Positions 33,658-42,764 are shown, counted from the stretch's first letter. The stretch: DNA of 64,000 nucleotides from Flammeovirgaceae bacterium (GCA_021299455.1 JAJTGQ010000051.1:1-64000), one strand, 5' to 3'. Notes: generated by a model from the letters alone, not told the origin. A program made the numbers and translations.

Positions 33658-34259
33658 AGAAGATACTCATAACGCTTGCTGGCTGCTGGTTAAGCATTCA
33701 AAGTGTAGCTCAAGACAAAAAGCCTTCCCGTTTTGAATATTATTTCAACGGTGCAGTAGGGATTTATAATCCTACCAACGGACCAAAAGAGTCTGACTAT
33801 GCAGGCAACACGTTTTCCTTTCAATTTCAAGTCAACTACAAAGACCATTTTTTTACACGGCTCTTTGTTGATTCGTACGACATTGGTTACAAGAATGAGT
33901 TGACTACCCAAGGGATTGTGCTTGCATTCAATGATCGGGTGCAGGCGATAAATTTGGGTGGCGACTTTGGTTATACATGGCTGATTGGTAGGGTTTCGCC
34001 TTATGCCTACGCGGGGGTGGGTCTTGCTTTGGTAAACTTACCGCAGGTTACCACGGCCGTGGGTAACCGCGTTCAAATTGATAAACCGTCTATTCAAACA
34101 TTTGCATTTCGTACGGGGGCAGGTCTTGATTTTGAAATCACTAAAAATTTCATCGTCTATTTAGAGGGCCAATTTTTATCCATTCCAGATACAAGCCCGC
34201 TCCAGAGGCAGGCATTGAATGGTATCAGTTTGCAAGCGGGTATCAAGACACCACTTTGA
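33654..34259 (+). CDS. Outer-membrane beta-barrel protein of the efflux operon
   Basis: 201 residues with signal peptide MKKILITLAGCWLSIQSVAQ and strands typical of small outer-membrane barrels (FSFQFQVNYKDHFFTRLFVD, NLGGDFGYTWLIGRVSPYAY, FAFRTGAGLDFEITKNFIVY). Its ATG overlaps the stop of the pump-channel gene (ATGA), so it is part of that operon. It might assist channel assembly or drug exit. No specific family was recognised. Confidence 0.75.
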   Translation: MKKILITLAGCWLSIQSVAQDKKPSRFEYYFNGAVGIYNPTNGPKESDYAGNTFSFQFQVNYKDHFFTRLFVDSYDIGYKNELTTQGIVLAFNDRVQAINLGGDFGYTWLIGRVSPYAYAGVGLALVNLPQVTTAVGNRVQIDKPSIQTFAFRTGAGLDFEITKNFIVYLEGQFLSIPDTSPLQRQALNGISLQAGIKTPL

Positions 34260-34280
34260 GTAGTGGAAACACTACTTTTG
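34259..34280 (+). terminator. Short hairpin terminator after the efflux operon
   Basis: AGTAGTG, GAAA tetraloop, CACTACT, then TTTG. It begins at the last base of the barrel gene stop codon and separates the efflux operon from the kinase gene. Confidence 0.65.
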
Positions 34281-34339
34281 AGTTAAAATGATTTTCTAAT
34301 TTTACGCCTTGTGAGCACTACAAAAACACAAGTCAACGA

Positions 34340-35404
34340 ATGAAGGTCTTTTCATTTTCACTTCGCGCCTGGATGCGCTATTTTGGATCGCCTCTGTTTG
34401 GGATTATTCTGTACATAGTAGCATTCTTTCTGGTGTCTGATGAAAGCTTTGAAGAATACTATATCAGTTTTGGAGCATGGGCATATATTTACGATGTGAT
34501 TATCGCCATCGCTTGGTCGGCCATTAACCTCGAGATCAGTTTTATTGTAAGTGACGCGCTTGATAAAGTGCTGCCTTGGACAACCAAACCTTTCTGGCGT
34601 TTTCTCACTCAAAGCAGCTTACAACTTGTGCTGACTATTTTGATGTTGTTTGGCTGTTTGACATCGTACATCTACGTGTTTCATCTAGAGCAATGGACAG
34701 AGCATGATTTAACAATTATTTTTATTCCTACGGCCATCATTGCAGGTTTGATCAGCCTTTTGGTGATGGGCGTAAACGTTGGGGTTTTATTCTTTCAACG
34801 CTGGCAAGCTACTCAATTGGAGGCAGAACAATTGAAGCAGGCTAATCTGGAAAATCAAATTCAGATTTTAACGCAGCAATTAGACCCCCATTTTCTATTT
34901 AATAATTTTAACACACTTTCATCTTTAATTGAGGAAAATCCGAAAAGCGCCAACCAGTTTTTGGCAAAAATGAGTGACGTTTACCGATACGTTTTATTGA
35001 ATCGCGACCAGAAGGTAGTAACGTTAAAAGAAGAGTTGGAAATGATTGAGGCCTACACCCATTTGCTAAAAGAGCGATTTGGAGAGCACCTGCAAGTTGC
35101 TATTGACATTGCATTACCGCAACAGAGGTTATCACTTCCGGTGTTGGCCTTACAAAATTTAGTAGAGAATGCGGTAAAGCATAATATCATCAATGCCCAA
35201 AACCCGTTGCTGATTACCATTCGCGCCAATAAAGATTTGCTGGCTGTTGAAAATACTTTTCAGCCTAAGCTCCATGCGGAAAATAGCAACAAAGTTGGAC
35301 TAAAAAATATTCAGGATCGGTATAAGTTATTGAGTAAGAAATCAATCAAAGTGGAGAATAAAGGCCAACTCTTTCGTGTTACTTTACCCCTGCTAGACTT
35401 ATGA
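34340..35404 (+). CDS. LytS-type sensor histidine kinase
   Basis: 354 residues: four membrane helices in the first 155 residues, a coiled-coil linker (EAEQLKQANLENQIQILTQQ), the His_kinase phosphoacceptor LDPHFLFNNFNTLSSL (His184) and an ATPase domain with LPVLALQNLVENAVKHNI (N box) and VGLKNIQDRY. There is no large extracellular sensor loop, so the signal is probably sensed in or near the membrane. Its stop overlaps the LytTR gene by 4 bp. Confidence 0.93.
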   Translation: MKVFSFSLRAWMRYFGSPLFGIILYIVAFFLVSDESFEEYYISFGAWAYIYDVIIAIAWSAINLEISFIVSDALDKVLPWTTKPFWRFLTQSSLQLVLTILMLFGCLTSYIYVFHLEQWTEHDLTIIFIPTAIIAGLISLLVMGVNVGVLFFQRWQATQLEAEQLKQANLENQIQILTQQLDPHFLFNNFNTLSSLIEENPKSANQFLAKMSDVYRYVLLNRDQKVVTLKEELEMIEAYTHLLKERFGEHLQVAIDIALPQQRLSLPVLALQNLVENAVKHNIINAQNPLLITIRANKDLLAVENTFQPKLHAENSNKVGLKNIQDRYKLLSKKSIKVENKGQLFRVTLPLLDL

Positions 35405-36162
35405 AACTTGTTTTATTAGAAGATGAACAACCTGCGCTTCGGCATTTGATGCGGATGATCGAACAGGTTGCCCCACACACAGCGATAGTGGCGCATTTCG
35501 ATGCGGTAGAAAGTGCCATCGACTGGTTTCAATCCAATACGGATTATGATTTAGTTATCAGCGATATTCAGCTCTCAGATGGACTAAGCTTAGCTATTTT
35601 TCGGCAGGTGAAAATGACTAAACCAATTATTTTTACCACGGCATTTGATCAGTATGCCATCGAGGCATTTAAAGTAAATGGCATCGACTATCTACTAAAG
35701 CCGGTGAAAGCGGAGGAGCTCAGTAAAGCGATTGAAAAATACAAAACACTTTTTAATCACAACAATCAACCTCCGTTGGATATCAAAAAGTTAATAAAGC
35801 AAATTGCAGGTCAGGAAAAAGTATATCGCGCTAGGTTGCTGGTTCATTTTCGCGATGAGTTAAAAAGTATTCCGACAGACAACATTGCATTTATACATAG
35901 CGAGAACAAAACTTCGCACCTCTATACAAAGGCGGGCGAAATGTTCATTTTAGATCAAAACATGGAAGAGCTGGAAGCTCAGCTCAACCCGCAGGTTTTT
36001 TTCAGGGCCAACAGGCAATTCATTATTTCTTTCAGCTCCATAAAAAGTAACCACCAACATTTCAATGGCAAGATTAAAGTGCTGCTGACCTTACCAACCA
36101 AAGAAGAAATCTTGGTAAGTCGCGAGCGCGCTACTGAGTTTAAGACCTGGTTGGGGAATTGA
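35401..36162 (+). CDS. LytTR-family response regulator
   Basis: 253 residues: receiver domain (acidic pair near residues 7-9, phosphoacceptor Asp55 in LVISDIQLSDG, Lys in DYLLKPVKA) and a C-terminal LytTR DNA-binding domain (about 150-250: FIHSENKTSHLYTKAGEMFI, FFRANRQFIISFSSI). LytTR proteins bind two about 9-10 bp direct repeats roughly 21 bp apart. Exactly such pairs lie before the efflux operon at 28054 and before the gene just downstream at 36176, so these are its likely targets. Confidence 0.93.
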   Translation: MKLVLLEDEQPALRHLMRMIEQVAPHTAIVAHFDAVESAIDWFQSNTDYDLVISDIQLSDGLSLAIFRQVKMTKPIIFTTAFDQYAIEAFKVNGIDYLLKPVKAEELSKAIEKYKTLFNHNNQPPLDIKKLIKQIAGQEKVYRARLLVHFRDELKSIPTDNIAFIHSENKTSHLYTKAGEMFILDQNMEELEAQLNPQVFFRANRQFIISFSSIKSNHQHFNGKIKVLLTLPTKEEILVSRERATEFKTWLGN

Positions 36163-36175
36163 AGTGACGGACGTT

Positions 36176-36246
36176 CGCTTCAGTACGCATTTTCTACGCT
36201 TCAGTAATTTTCTTTCCCTCTAAAAAACTAGGCTGTTTCATCTTTG
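36176..36246 (+). promoter_or_regulatory. Predicted LytTR sites and promoter of the DUF2147 gene
   Basis: CGCTTCAGTA at 36176-36185 and, identically, at 36197-36206: 21-bp period. CATCTTTG at 36239-36246 is again 42 bp after the second repeat start, as upstream of the efflux operon, and again there is no TTTG at -33. Confidence 0.65.
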
Positions 36247-36258
36247 TTAAAAAAGGAT

Positions 36259-36693
36259 ATGAAAAGGATAATCGGCATCTGCATCTTTATTTCTCTAGGG
36301 CAAGTCAACGCCCAACCAAATCGCATCATAGGCGTATGGCTCACTTCCGATAAGGCTGCGAAAATTGAAATCTATCAAAGGGAATCCCGGTTCTACGGCA
36401 AAATGATTTGGCTTACGCCTAACGTGGACGAGAAGGGTAAGCCCCTGACGGATACCGAAAATCCGGATCCGGCCAAGCGCAACAGAAAGTTAGAAGGCCT
36501 CGAAATCATTTCTGGTCTTGCGTATGCGGATGGAAAATGGAAAGGTACTATCTATGATCCTGAGAGTGGCAAAACCTACAAAAGTCAGATAAAGTTGGTA
36601 AACGAAAATACCTTGGAGCTAACTGGCTATGTGGGTTTACCAATGTTTGGTATAACTGAGACCTGGAAAAGAAGTAGCCACGATAAAGATTAA
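36259..36693 (+). CDS. DUF2147-family exported protein
   Basis: 144 residues from the ATG at 36259, which has an AAGGA-like site in front; the TTG at 36244 overlaps the -7 box and can be dismissed. Signal peptide MKRIIGICIFISLGQVNAQ, then the DUF2147 landmarks IIGVWLTSDKAAKIEIYQ, FYGKMIWL, LEGLEIISGL and GTIYDPESGKTYKSQIKL. These are lipocalin-like periplasmic proteins of unknown function. Its promoter carries the same paired repeats as the efflux operon, so it should be co-regulated with it. Confidence 0.88.
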   Translation: MKRIIGICIFISLGQVNAQPNRIIGVWLTSDKAAKIEIYQRESRFYGKMIWLTPNVDEKGKPLTDTENPDPAKRNRKLEGLEIISGLAYADGKWKGTIYDPESGKTYKSQIKLVNENTLELTGYVGLPMFGITETWKRSSHDKD

Positions 36694-36697
36694 CCCG

Positions 36698-37087
36698 ATG
36701 AAGCACTTGCCTAAATTTTTTCTTGTGGTCGATTTGGGGTTTGTTGTTTATTGGCTGATCACTGCATTTCACTTGATAGACGAAACCTATTTGTATAACG
36801 GTTACACCAACCCAATATTGGTAGCCTGGAACTGGAGTTTTTTTCCTCTCGATATGGCCATCTCGGGGTCGGGGTTTTATAGTCTTTTCTTAAGAGGCAA
36901 GAAAAAAGAGTTCTGGAGATTCTGGGCGCTGATTTCATTGGTGATGACAAGCGTATCTGGCCTCATGGCTATTTCTTATTGGACAATCACAGGAGATTTT
37001 CAGTTGCAGTGGTGGCTTCCAAATTTATTTTTATTGGTTTATCCTCTATTCTTTATTTTTTGGTTATCAAGAGATAAGTCATATTGA
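36698..37087 (+). CDS. DUF5360/YvaD-like membrane protein
   Basis: 129 residues with four membrane helices (about 7-25, 44-62, 72-93, 103-123) and conserved-looking WNWSFFPLDMAISG between the first two. This resembles the YvaD/DUF5360 group of small membrane proteins with no known function. It starts 4 bp after the DUF2147 gene and so shares its LytTR-type promoter. Confidence 0.7.
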   Translation: MKHLPKFFLVVDLGFVVYWLITAFHLIDETYLYNGYTNPILVAWNWSFFPLDMAISGSGFYSLFLRGKKKEFWRFWALISLVMTSVSGLMAISYWTITGDFQLQWWLPNLFLLVYPLFFIFWLSRDKSY

Positions 37088-37560
37088 CGAAGTCATAACG
37101 GTCAAAAATACAGTTGGCTTTGCGAGAGGGACTGCTCAGTGACGTAGGGTATGATGATTGACTCTTTTTCAATCCCGATGTTTCTTGGGGAGAGGTTCGA
37201 ATTTCAACTGGTCATAATAGTAAAGAGTGGTAGTTGAAAACATTTTTCCTCGTTAGCTAATTTTGTTTTAGCTCCAAAATATGGCGATGCTCGGCAGGCA
37301 GGAGGCGATTTCGAGTTGGTTACAAAATCGACCTGCCAACCAGCTCACAATGACGGCCAAGAATATGTATTTTGCAGAAGTAAACTAATGGAATAAGATA
37401 GGAACTGAGTTCTGTTAAACCTCGCGAACTTTAAATGGTCGAAAGGGTTTACAAGAATACATTTATTACCCACGCAATCGCCATTAAGATGCTCTACACC
37501 CAAAGGGATGATTACAAGCTCAGCGATTCTATGTGCCAACTAAGAATTAGTTGTTAGCAA
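37088..37560. other. Intergenic stretch with a scrap of the next gene
   Basis: No gene in 473 bp. 37293-37321 resembles 37877-37911 and 37321-37350 resembles 38036-38057 of the lipoprotein gene at 37561, joined directly, so a decayed internally deleted copy lies here. A 64-codon minus-strand frame at 37345-37539 has no recognisable content. Confidence 0.5.
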
Positions 37561-38616
37561 ATGACAAAAATAGCATTGATCGTCACTGTTTTGGCAGTAG
37601 TAAGCTGCCAAAACTCTATGACCTCAGCCAACTGCAATGAGAACCCCTTATCAAAGGCCTCTTCTTATGAAACATTAATAAAGCAATTGCCGGTCGATGT
37701 TATCGATGGCCTGACCAAAGAACCTACTGCCGAAGGCGCACTGGGTAGAAACAGAGACGGCTATTTTCACGTGCGCTTTCAAGTAGACATCGCATTTCTC
37801 GGTTCGTATGCAGTCCGCTCGAACAGCGATGCAGCACTTGCTAAATTCATTTTAGCTGCAGAATATTCGTTTGCACGGCAGAAGCCAGGAGGTGATTTCG
37901 AATTAGTAATCCCGTCTAACTTAGTCTATCTCGGCCAACCAGCTAATGGCGATTTATCCAGTGGTATTTCTTTTTTCACGGCTGCCCTTGGGCAGTCATT
38001 GGTTTTATTGCAGCAATCAACCTGGTACAAAAATCGCCCTGCCGACCAGCTCACAACTAGGCTAAATAATCTTACAGCGAAATTTCAACTTGGGCTGACC
38101 TTTCTAAAAACACAAGTAGAAATCTTAAAGCAGTACGATGCCGAAGCGCCTAATCGACTGCTTTTTGATGCAGTGGCATTTTATTCGTTGGGTAGTTGCC
38201 TAAACTATGCGCAAGCAAAAGCGATAGGCATTGAATTTATCGAGTTAGCGTTGGCACAACAAAATGCAGCTGGATTTTATACGGAAGGTGGAGGTTTTGA
38301 CAGCAGCTACAATGGTGTTTCCATAAGGCTGGCGCTGGCGTTATTGGGTATCCTTTCAGCACAAGAGCCGATATATGAAAAATTGAGAAAGTCCGTTGGG
38401 TGTAGTGTGCAATGGCAAACATCTCGCATACTTTCCTCAGGTGAAATATCCCTACAAGGAAACATACGGGTGTATCCTGGAGGGGAACAATTTTTAGGTC
38501 AGGTAAAAACGATTGCCTGGATTGATACCTTATTGGCATTTTATTTTACGAGTACTTTTTCTTCTGATAATTCCTTACTGGCACTCGCTCAGAAAGTACA
38601 AGCCTTTTATAATTGA
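37561..38616 (+). CDS. Lipoprotein, helical (possible alpha/alpha toroid), unknown function
   Basis: A 351-residue lipoprotein (lipobox LAVVSC, Cys 16) with a predominantly helical body rich in small and aromatic residues (FILAAEYSFARQKPGGDFEL, GFYTEGGGFDSSYNGVSIRL) and paired helices as in alpha/alpha-barrel lyases or terpene-cyclase-like folds. GGGFDSSYNG near residue 245 would be an exposed loop. It resembles proteins that bind or cut polysaccharide, but no catalytic set can be defended. A small broken copy lies upstream at 37293. Confidence 0.6.
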   Translation: MTKIALIVTVLAVVSCQNSMTSANCNENPLSKASSYETLIKQLPVDVIDGLTKEPTAEGALGRNRDGYFHVRFQVDIAFLGSYAVRSNSDAALAKFILAAEYSFARQKPGGDFELVIPSNLVYLGQPANGDLSSGISFFTAALGQSLVLLQQSTWYKNRPADQLTTRLNNLTAKFQLGLTFLKTQVEILKQYDAEAPNRLLFDAVAFYSLGSCLNYAQAKAIGIEFIELALAQQNAAGFYTEGGGFDSSYNGVSIRLALALLGILSAQEPIYEKLRKSVGCSVQWQTSRILSSGEISLQGNIRVYPGGEQFLGQVKTIAWIDTLLAFYFTSTFSSDNSLLALAQKVQAFYN

Positions 38617-38736
38617 TTTTCCATTAGTCGTTAACAGGTTCTTAACAAGCAGGCCACAACTCCAGCGTGAAAAAGGCCGTTTACACTAACGGTTAAAAAA
38701 GCATCGATTTGATTAATTAGATTTGTGGCCTTTTTC

Positions 38737-41022
38737 ATGCGGAGTAATAAAACTTTCTTATTAATCATTTTTTTAAAGGTGGCTTTATTGCCACTTTCGT
38801 CAGTGGCGCAGCCCAAAAATAAACCTGGTACTGGCCTGCCGATCGTAAAAGCCAGTAAACCAATTGCATTGGATGGTAAACTCGATGAGCCGGAATGGCT
38901 TGCGGCTGATGTTGCAAAGAATTTCTATTTGAACTATCCGGTTGATTCGCTACCCCCCACCTTTCAATCGGAGGCAAGGATGACCTTTGATGATCATTTT
39001 CTATACGTGTCATTCGTGTGTTACGATGACACCAAGCCGGATATCGTGCAATCGTTAAGGCGTGATATCGACTGGGACAGGAATGATAACATTGGTATTT
39101 ATTTAGATCCATTTAATGACTATACCAATGGATTTTTCTTTACGATTACCCCCTACGGTGTGCAGTCAGAGGGGATTATTTCCAACGGAGGGCAAGATGG
39201 TGATGGCTCATTTAGCAATAGTTGGGACAATAAATGGTATTCTCATGCCACGCGTTATCAGGATCGATGGGTGGCCGAACTAGCTATTCCATTTAAGTCA
39301 TTTCGTTACAATCATAAAGTAAAGGAGTGGAATGTTACCTTTTTACGGAATGATGTTAAGCGCAATCAAGTATCCAGTTGGATTGCCACGCCTATACAAT
39401 ATATTCCTGCTTCGTTTGCTTATACGGGTAAACTGCAATGGGAGACTTCGGCACCCCATGCGGGAGCAAATATTTCCGTGATCCCTTACTTGGCAGGCAG
39501 CGCCTCGCGCGATCACGAAAAGAATGAGCCAACCGTTAGTTCATCTGCCATTGGCGTGGACGCTAAAATAGCAGTGAGCCCATCGCTGAATTTGGATTTA
39601 ACCGTTAATCCCGATTTTTCAAACGTAGAGGTAGACCAGCAAGTGATTAATCTTACAAGGTTTGAATTTCAGTTCCCTGAGCGTAGACAATTCTTTTTAG
39701 AAAATAGTGATTTGTTTTCCACTCCCGGTTTTCCGGATACGCGTCCGTTTTTTAGTAGACGAATTGGATTGGCAATAGATTCTACTGGTTCAGCGCAGCA
39801 AGTGCCGATTCAATATGGTGTCCGGTTGAGTGGCAAAGTGGGGAAGGACTGGCGTATAGGAGTATTGAATATGCGTACCCAAGAAAAGGAGTCGCTGGGT
39901 TTGCCCGCTCAATTGTATTCCATGGCCATTGTGCAGCGGCAAGTATTCTCGCGATCAAATATCAGTGTTTTTGTTGTCGACAAACAATCGCTTGGCCTAG
40001 GCACCTACCAGCGAGGAAAATTCTATCAGCGCGATTTGGTAAAGCGAGTGGGTCAGGATACTGTACTCAATACCTACAATCGAGTTGTGGGTGTAGACTT
40101 TAATTTGATAACAAAAAGTAATAAGTGGAGTGGCGACTTTTACTACCATCGATCTATCGATGCGTTTCATTCTAATGAGAACTATTCAGCTGGAAATTTT
40201 CTGGGATACAACACACGCCACCTAAATGTTTTTTTTGCCAATAATTTTGTCGGAAGAAATTATGTTGCAGAGACCGGATTCGTCCCGTCACTGAGCGTCT
40301 ATCCCGGCTATTTGAGTGGCTTTGCAAGGGTGCAAGGAAATTTTTACCCTACCCAATCTTCCGTTGCACAGAAAAATCTCGGTGGCGAGTTCAACTATAC
40401 CTATATACCGGGAGGCGTATTGACCGACCGAACGTTTACGTTAGATTACAATATCAATTTTCTGAATACTTCATCTTTTAGCGTTTCGGGCAGTCGTATC
40501 TTTCAAAAATTACCTGAAAAATTTAACCCACTTTATCCACGAGGTAACGGAACTTATCTCGTTGGTGAGCAGTTTGAATGGACTGAGTTCAACGTTCAGT
40601 ATAACTCCAACACAAGAAAAGTTGTCAATTATTCTATCGAATCAACAGCAGGTCAATTTTACTCAGGCACCCGGCAAAGCTATAGAGGCACACTCAATTT
40701 CCGATATCAACCGTATGGTAGCCTATCATTCACTGCAGACTACAATAACCTGCAACTAGGAGAACCCTACGGAGACACAGAATTTTTACTTCTTAGGCCC
40801 AGATTGGATTTTACATTTACGTCAAAATTATTTTTTACCGGGGTGTTTCAATACAACACAAGATTTGAAAGTGCCAATCTCAATGCGCGCTTACAATGGC
40901 GCTTTAAACCAGCTTCTGATTTCTTTATCGTCTATAATCATGTGGTCAGTGGATATCCTTCAGACGCTCGCACCAATATCCAGGCATTGGTGGTGAAGTT
41001 TACCTACTGGTTAAATCTTTAG
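38737..41022 (+). CDS. DUF5916 outer-membrane protein with CBM9-like domain
   Basis: 761 residues from the ATG at 38737; the GTG at 38725 would overlap a TAGATTTG -7-like box at 38718-38725. Signal peptide, then a carbohydrate-binding-like domain (KPIALDGKLDEPEWLAADVA, ARMTFDDHFLYVSFVCYDDT), then the DUF5916 barrel (LDLTVNPDFSNVEVDQQVIN, FPERRQFFLENSDLFS, FFSRRIGL) ending in FTYWLNL. A paralogue lies at 49397. The family is common in Bacteroidota, but its function is not established. Confidence 0.88.
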   Translation: MRSNKTFLLIIFLKVALLPLSSVAQPKNKPGTGLPIVKASKPIALDGKLDEPEWLAADVAKNFYLNYPVDSLPPTFQSEARMTFDDHFLYVSFVCYDDTKPDIVQSLRRDIDWDRNDNIGIYLDPFNDYTNGFFFTITPYGVQSEGIISNGGQDGDGSFSNSWDNKWYSHATRYQDRWVAELAIPFKSFRYNHKVKEWNVTFLRNDVKRNQVSSWIATPIQYIPASFAYTGKLQWETSAPHAGANISVIPYLAGSASRDHEKNEPTVSSSAIGVDAKIAVSPSLNLDLTVNPDFSNVEVDQQVINLTRFEFQFPERRQFFLENSDLFSTPGFPDTRPFFSRRIGLAIDSTGSAQQVPIQYGVRLSGKVGKDWRIGVLNMRTQEKESLGLPAQLYSMAIVQRQVFSRSNISVFVVDKQSLGLGTYQRGKFYQRDLVKRVGQDTVLNTYNRVVGVDFNLITKSNKWSGDFYYHRSIDAFHSNENYSAGNFLGYNTRHLNVFFANNFVGRNYVAETGFVPSLSVYPGYLSGFARVQGNFYPTQSSVAQKNLGGEFNYTYIPGGVLTDRTFTLDYNINFLNTSSFSVSGSRIFQKLPEKFNPLYPRGNGTYLVGEQFEWTEFNVQYNSNTRKVVNYSIESTAGQFYSGTRQSYRGTLNFRYQPYGSLSFTADYNNLQLGEPYGDTEFLLLRPRLDFTFTSKLFFTGVFQYNTRFESANLNARLQWRFKPASDFFIVYNHVVSGYPSDARTNIQALVVKFTYWLNL

Positions 41023-41030
41023 CGTCTTTG

Positions 41031-41130
41031 GGCAGCCCCCGAAACGGGGTCGGGCTGTCACTACTCGCCACCCTGCTCACTTTCCATTTCGGGCTCAAAC
41101 AGGCCGTTCCATCCCTGCTGCAGAATAGAC
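41031..41130. repeat. GC-rich hairpin element between genes
   Basis: A 100-bp block far richer in G+C than its surroundings: a hairpin GCAGCCCCCG / CGGGGTCGGGCTG, then CTGCTCACTTTCCATTTCGG and GTTCCATCCCTGCTGC. It has no coding sense and looks like a dispersed non-coding repeat, similar in character to 56190-56330. Confidence 0.45.
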
Positions 41131-41178
41131 GAATAAATCAGAATCTATAAACTAGTTAGTTACTTAAAACCTTATCTG

Positions 41179-41186
41179 TAAATTTG
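41179..41186 (+). promoter_or_regulatory. -7 promoter box TAAATTTG
   Basis: Exact match to TAnnTTTG, 20 bp before the ATG at 41207; TTAG at 41156-41159 is a near match to the -33 element with the standard 19-bp spacer. Confidence 0.55.
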
Positions 41187-41206
41187 TGTTCTTTTAAAAA
41201 GTTTTT

Positions 41207-42325
41207 ATGGCATTTGGATTATTCAAGAAAAGCGAGAAAAAAGTAGAGACACCCGCAGGCCCTCACTACCACGATCTTACAGTAAAAGAGATCATTGCTG
41301 AAACAAAAGACGCCATTTCCATTGCTTTTCAACAGCCAGCTACAGGAAACATAGCATACAAGTCTGGGCAATTTTTAACATTGATTACCACGGTTCAAGG
41401 CAAGGAAGTGAGAAGAGCCTATTCATTATGCAGTTCTCCTTTTGTTGACACGGATTTGGTGGTAAGTGTAAAACGTGTCGATAAAGGATTAATGTCTAAC
41501 TGGCTGCCTGATAATCTGAAGGTAGGCGATAAAATGAAAGTGATGGACCCAATGGGGCAATTCACGACAGAATTTAAGAAAGAGAATAAGAGACATCTGG
41601 TATTGTTTGCAGGTGGTTCGGGTATTACTCCTATGATGTCAATCATCAAATCTTTATTGAACCAAGAGCCTGATAGTATTTGCTCGTTGATTTATTGCAA
41701 TCGCGACATTGACAGTATCATTTTCAAAAATCACCTCGATCAACTTCAAACCACTTATGAAGGTCGCTTGCACGTGATACATGTGTTGGACAATGCTCCC
41801 ATGAATTGGCAAGGGTATTCAGGTCTTTTGAACAAGGAAATGTTAACCAAACTTTTCGAGCGCATCCCAGCTTGGGGCTTAGACAAAACAACATACCTGA
41901 TGTGTGGTCCAGAGGGTATGATGAAAAACGTGGACAATTTATTAGCCGAACATAAAATTCCTGCGGACAAGATTTTCAAGGAAAGCTTCGTTACTGGTGT
42001 TATCGACAAACCAAAGAAAGAAGAGTCGGCCAAGCCTAACGGTGAAAAGAAGTCGAGAGAGGTGACCATCCGTTACGATGGCAACGAGTACAAAATAATG
42101 GTTGACCACAACCGTACAATTTTAGAAACCGCCTTGGACAAAGGAATTGATCTTCCGTATTCTTGCCAAAGCGGTTTGTGCACCGCTTGCCGCGGCAAGG
42201 CTTTGTCAGGCCAGGTTAAATTGGACGAAGAGGAGGGACTATCAAAGAGTGAACGTGCCGAGGGGTACGTGCTTACTTGTGTTGGCCACCCACTCACGGA
42301 TGATGTGGTGATTGAGATTGGCTAA
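41207..42325 (+). CDS. Flavin ferredoxin reductase with C-terminal 2Fe-2S domain (PaaE-like)
   Basis: A 372-residue electron-transfer protein with three domains: FAD-binding (RAYSLCSSP, about residues 66-74), NAD(P)-binding (FAGGSGITPMMSII, CGPEGMM) and a plant-type 2Fe-2S ferredoxin (CQSGLCTACRG, last Cys in YVLTCVGHP; C-x4-C-x2-C-x29-C). This is the layout of PaaE and related oxygenase reductases. No phenylacetate genes lie nearby, so it may serve another oxygenase or desaturase. The stop overlaps the convergent HigA gene by 4 bp. Confidence 0.9.
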   Translation: MAFGLFKKSEKKVETPAGPHYHDLTVKEIIAETKDAISIAFQQPATGNIAYKSGQFLTLITTVQGKEVRRAYSLCSSPFVDTDLVVSVKRVDKGLMSNWLPDNLKVGDKMKVMDPMGQFTTEFKKENKRHLVLFAGGSGITPMMSIIKSLLNQEPDSICSLIYCNRDIDSIIFKNHLDQLQTTYEGRLHVIHVLDNAPMNWQGYSGLLNKEMLTKLFERIPAWGLDKTTYLMCGPEGMMKNVDNLLAEHKIPADKIFKESFVTGVIDKPKKEESAKPNGEKKSREVTIRYDGNEYKIMVDHNRTILETALDKGIDLPYSCQSGLCTACRGKALSGQVKLDEEEGLSKSERAEGYVLTCVGHPLTDDVVIEIG

Positions 42326-42690
42326 GCGCTTAGTTTGTATTCTTGTATCAATACTGATGGAGGAATGTGGAGCCGTTTGTTGATCCTTCGAATCATGTTT
42401 AGATTGAGCTTTCTTCTCCTGTTTAATACCTCCGATACCTTTCCTTTTTCACCAATAATTCCTATCAAGTCAGTTTGTTTTAAGCCCATTTCCTCCATTC
42501 TAATTTTTATCGCCTCAATTGGATCAGGTGCTTCAATTGGGAAATTTTCATTCTCATAAACATCTATTACGAGCGTAAGTAGTTCAGCTTCATCACCTTC
42601 ATTAGTGTTAGCGGGCGCATCAAAAATTTCATCCAATCTTTTCAAGGCAGCTTGGTATTCCTTTTTTGATTTTATCGTTTTTATTTTCAT
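42322..42690 (-). CDS. higA: HigA-type antitoxin with XRE helix-turn-helix
   Basis: 122 residues: an N-terminal helical part with ETFPIEAPDPIEAIKIRMEE-like spacing (seen here as NFPIEAPDPIEAIKIRMEEM) and a C-terminal HTH (KQTDLIGIIGEKGKVSEVLN, RRRKLNLNMIRRINKRLHIP). This architecture is the HigA antitoxin found with HigB toxins. It follows the toxin gene by 74 bp. A paralogous pair lies at 59983-60637. Confidence 0.87.
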   Translation of the reverse strand: MKIKTIKSKKEYQAALKRLDEIFDAPANTNEGDEAELLTLVIDVYENENFPIEAPDPIEAIKIRMEEMGLKQTDLIGIIGEKGKVSEVLNRRRKLNLNMIRRINKRLHIPPSVLIQEYKLSA

Positions 42691-42764
42691 CGTTTATAAA
42701 TTTTATTTTTCTTCAGATTTAGTACAACATGCTTAGTGTTTGAGTAAAATAGGTTTTTGCCATT

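Noticed and set aside
37345-37539. A 64-codon minus-strand open frame in the 473-bp gap
   Set aside because: No start context, no domain-like pattern and no conserved partner. The gap also contains a decayed gene scrap, so it is most likely chance.
38649-38731. AGGCCACA and TGTGGCCTTTTT ahead of the DUF5916 gene as a terminator
   Set aside because: The halves are about 70 bp apart and the second overlaps the probable promoter box and lies beside the start codon, so it cannot work as a normal terminator.
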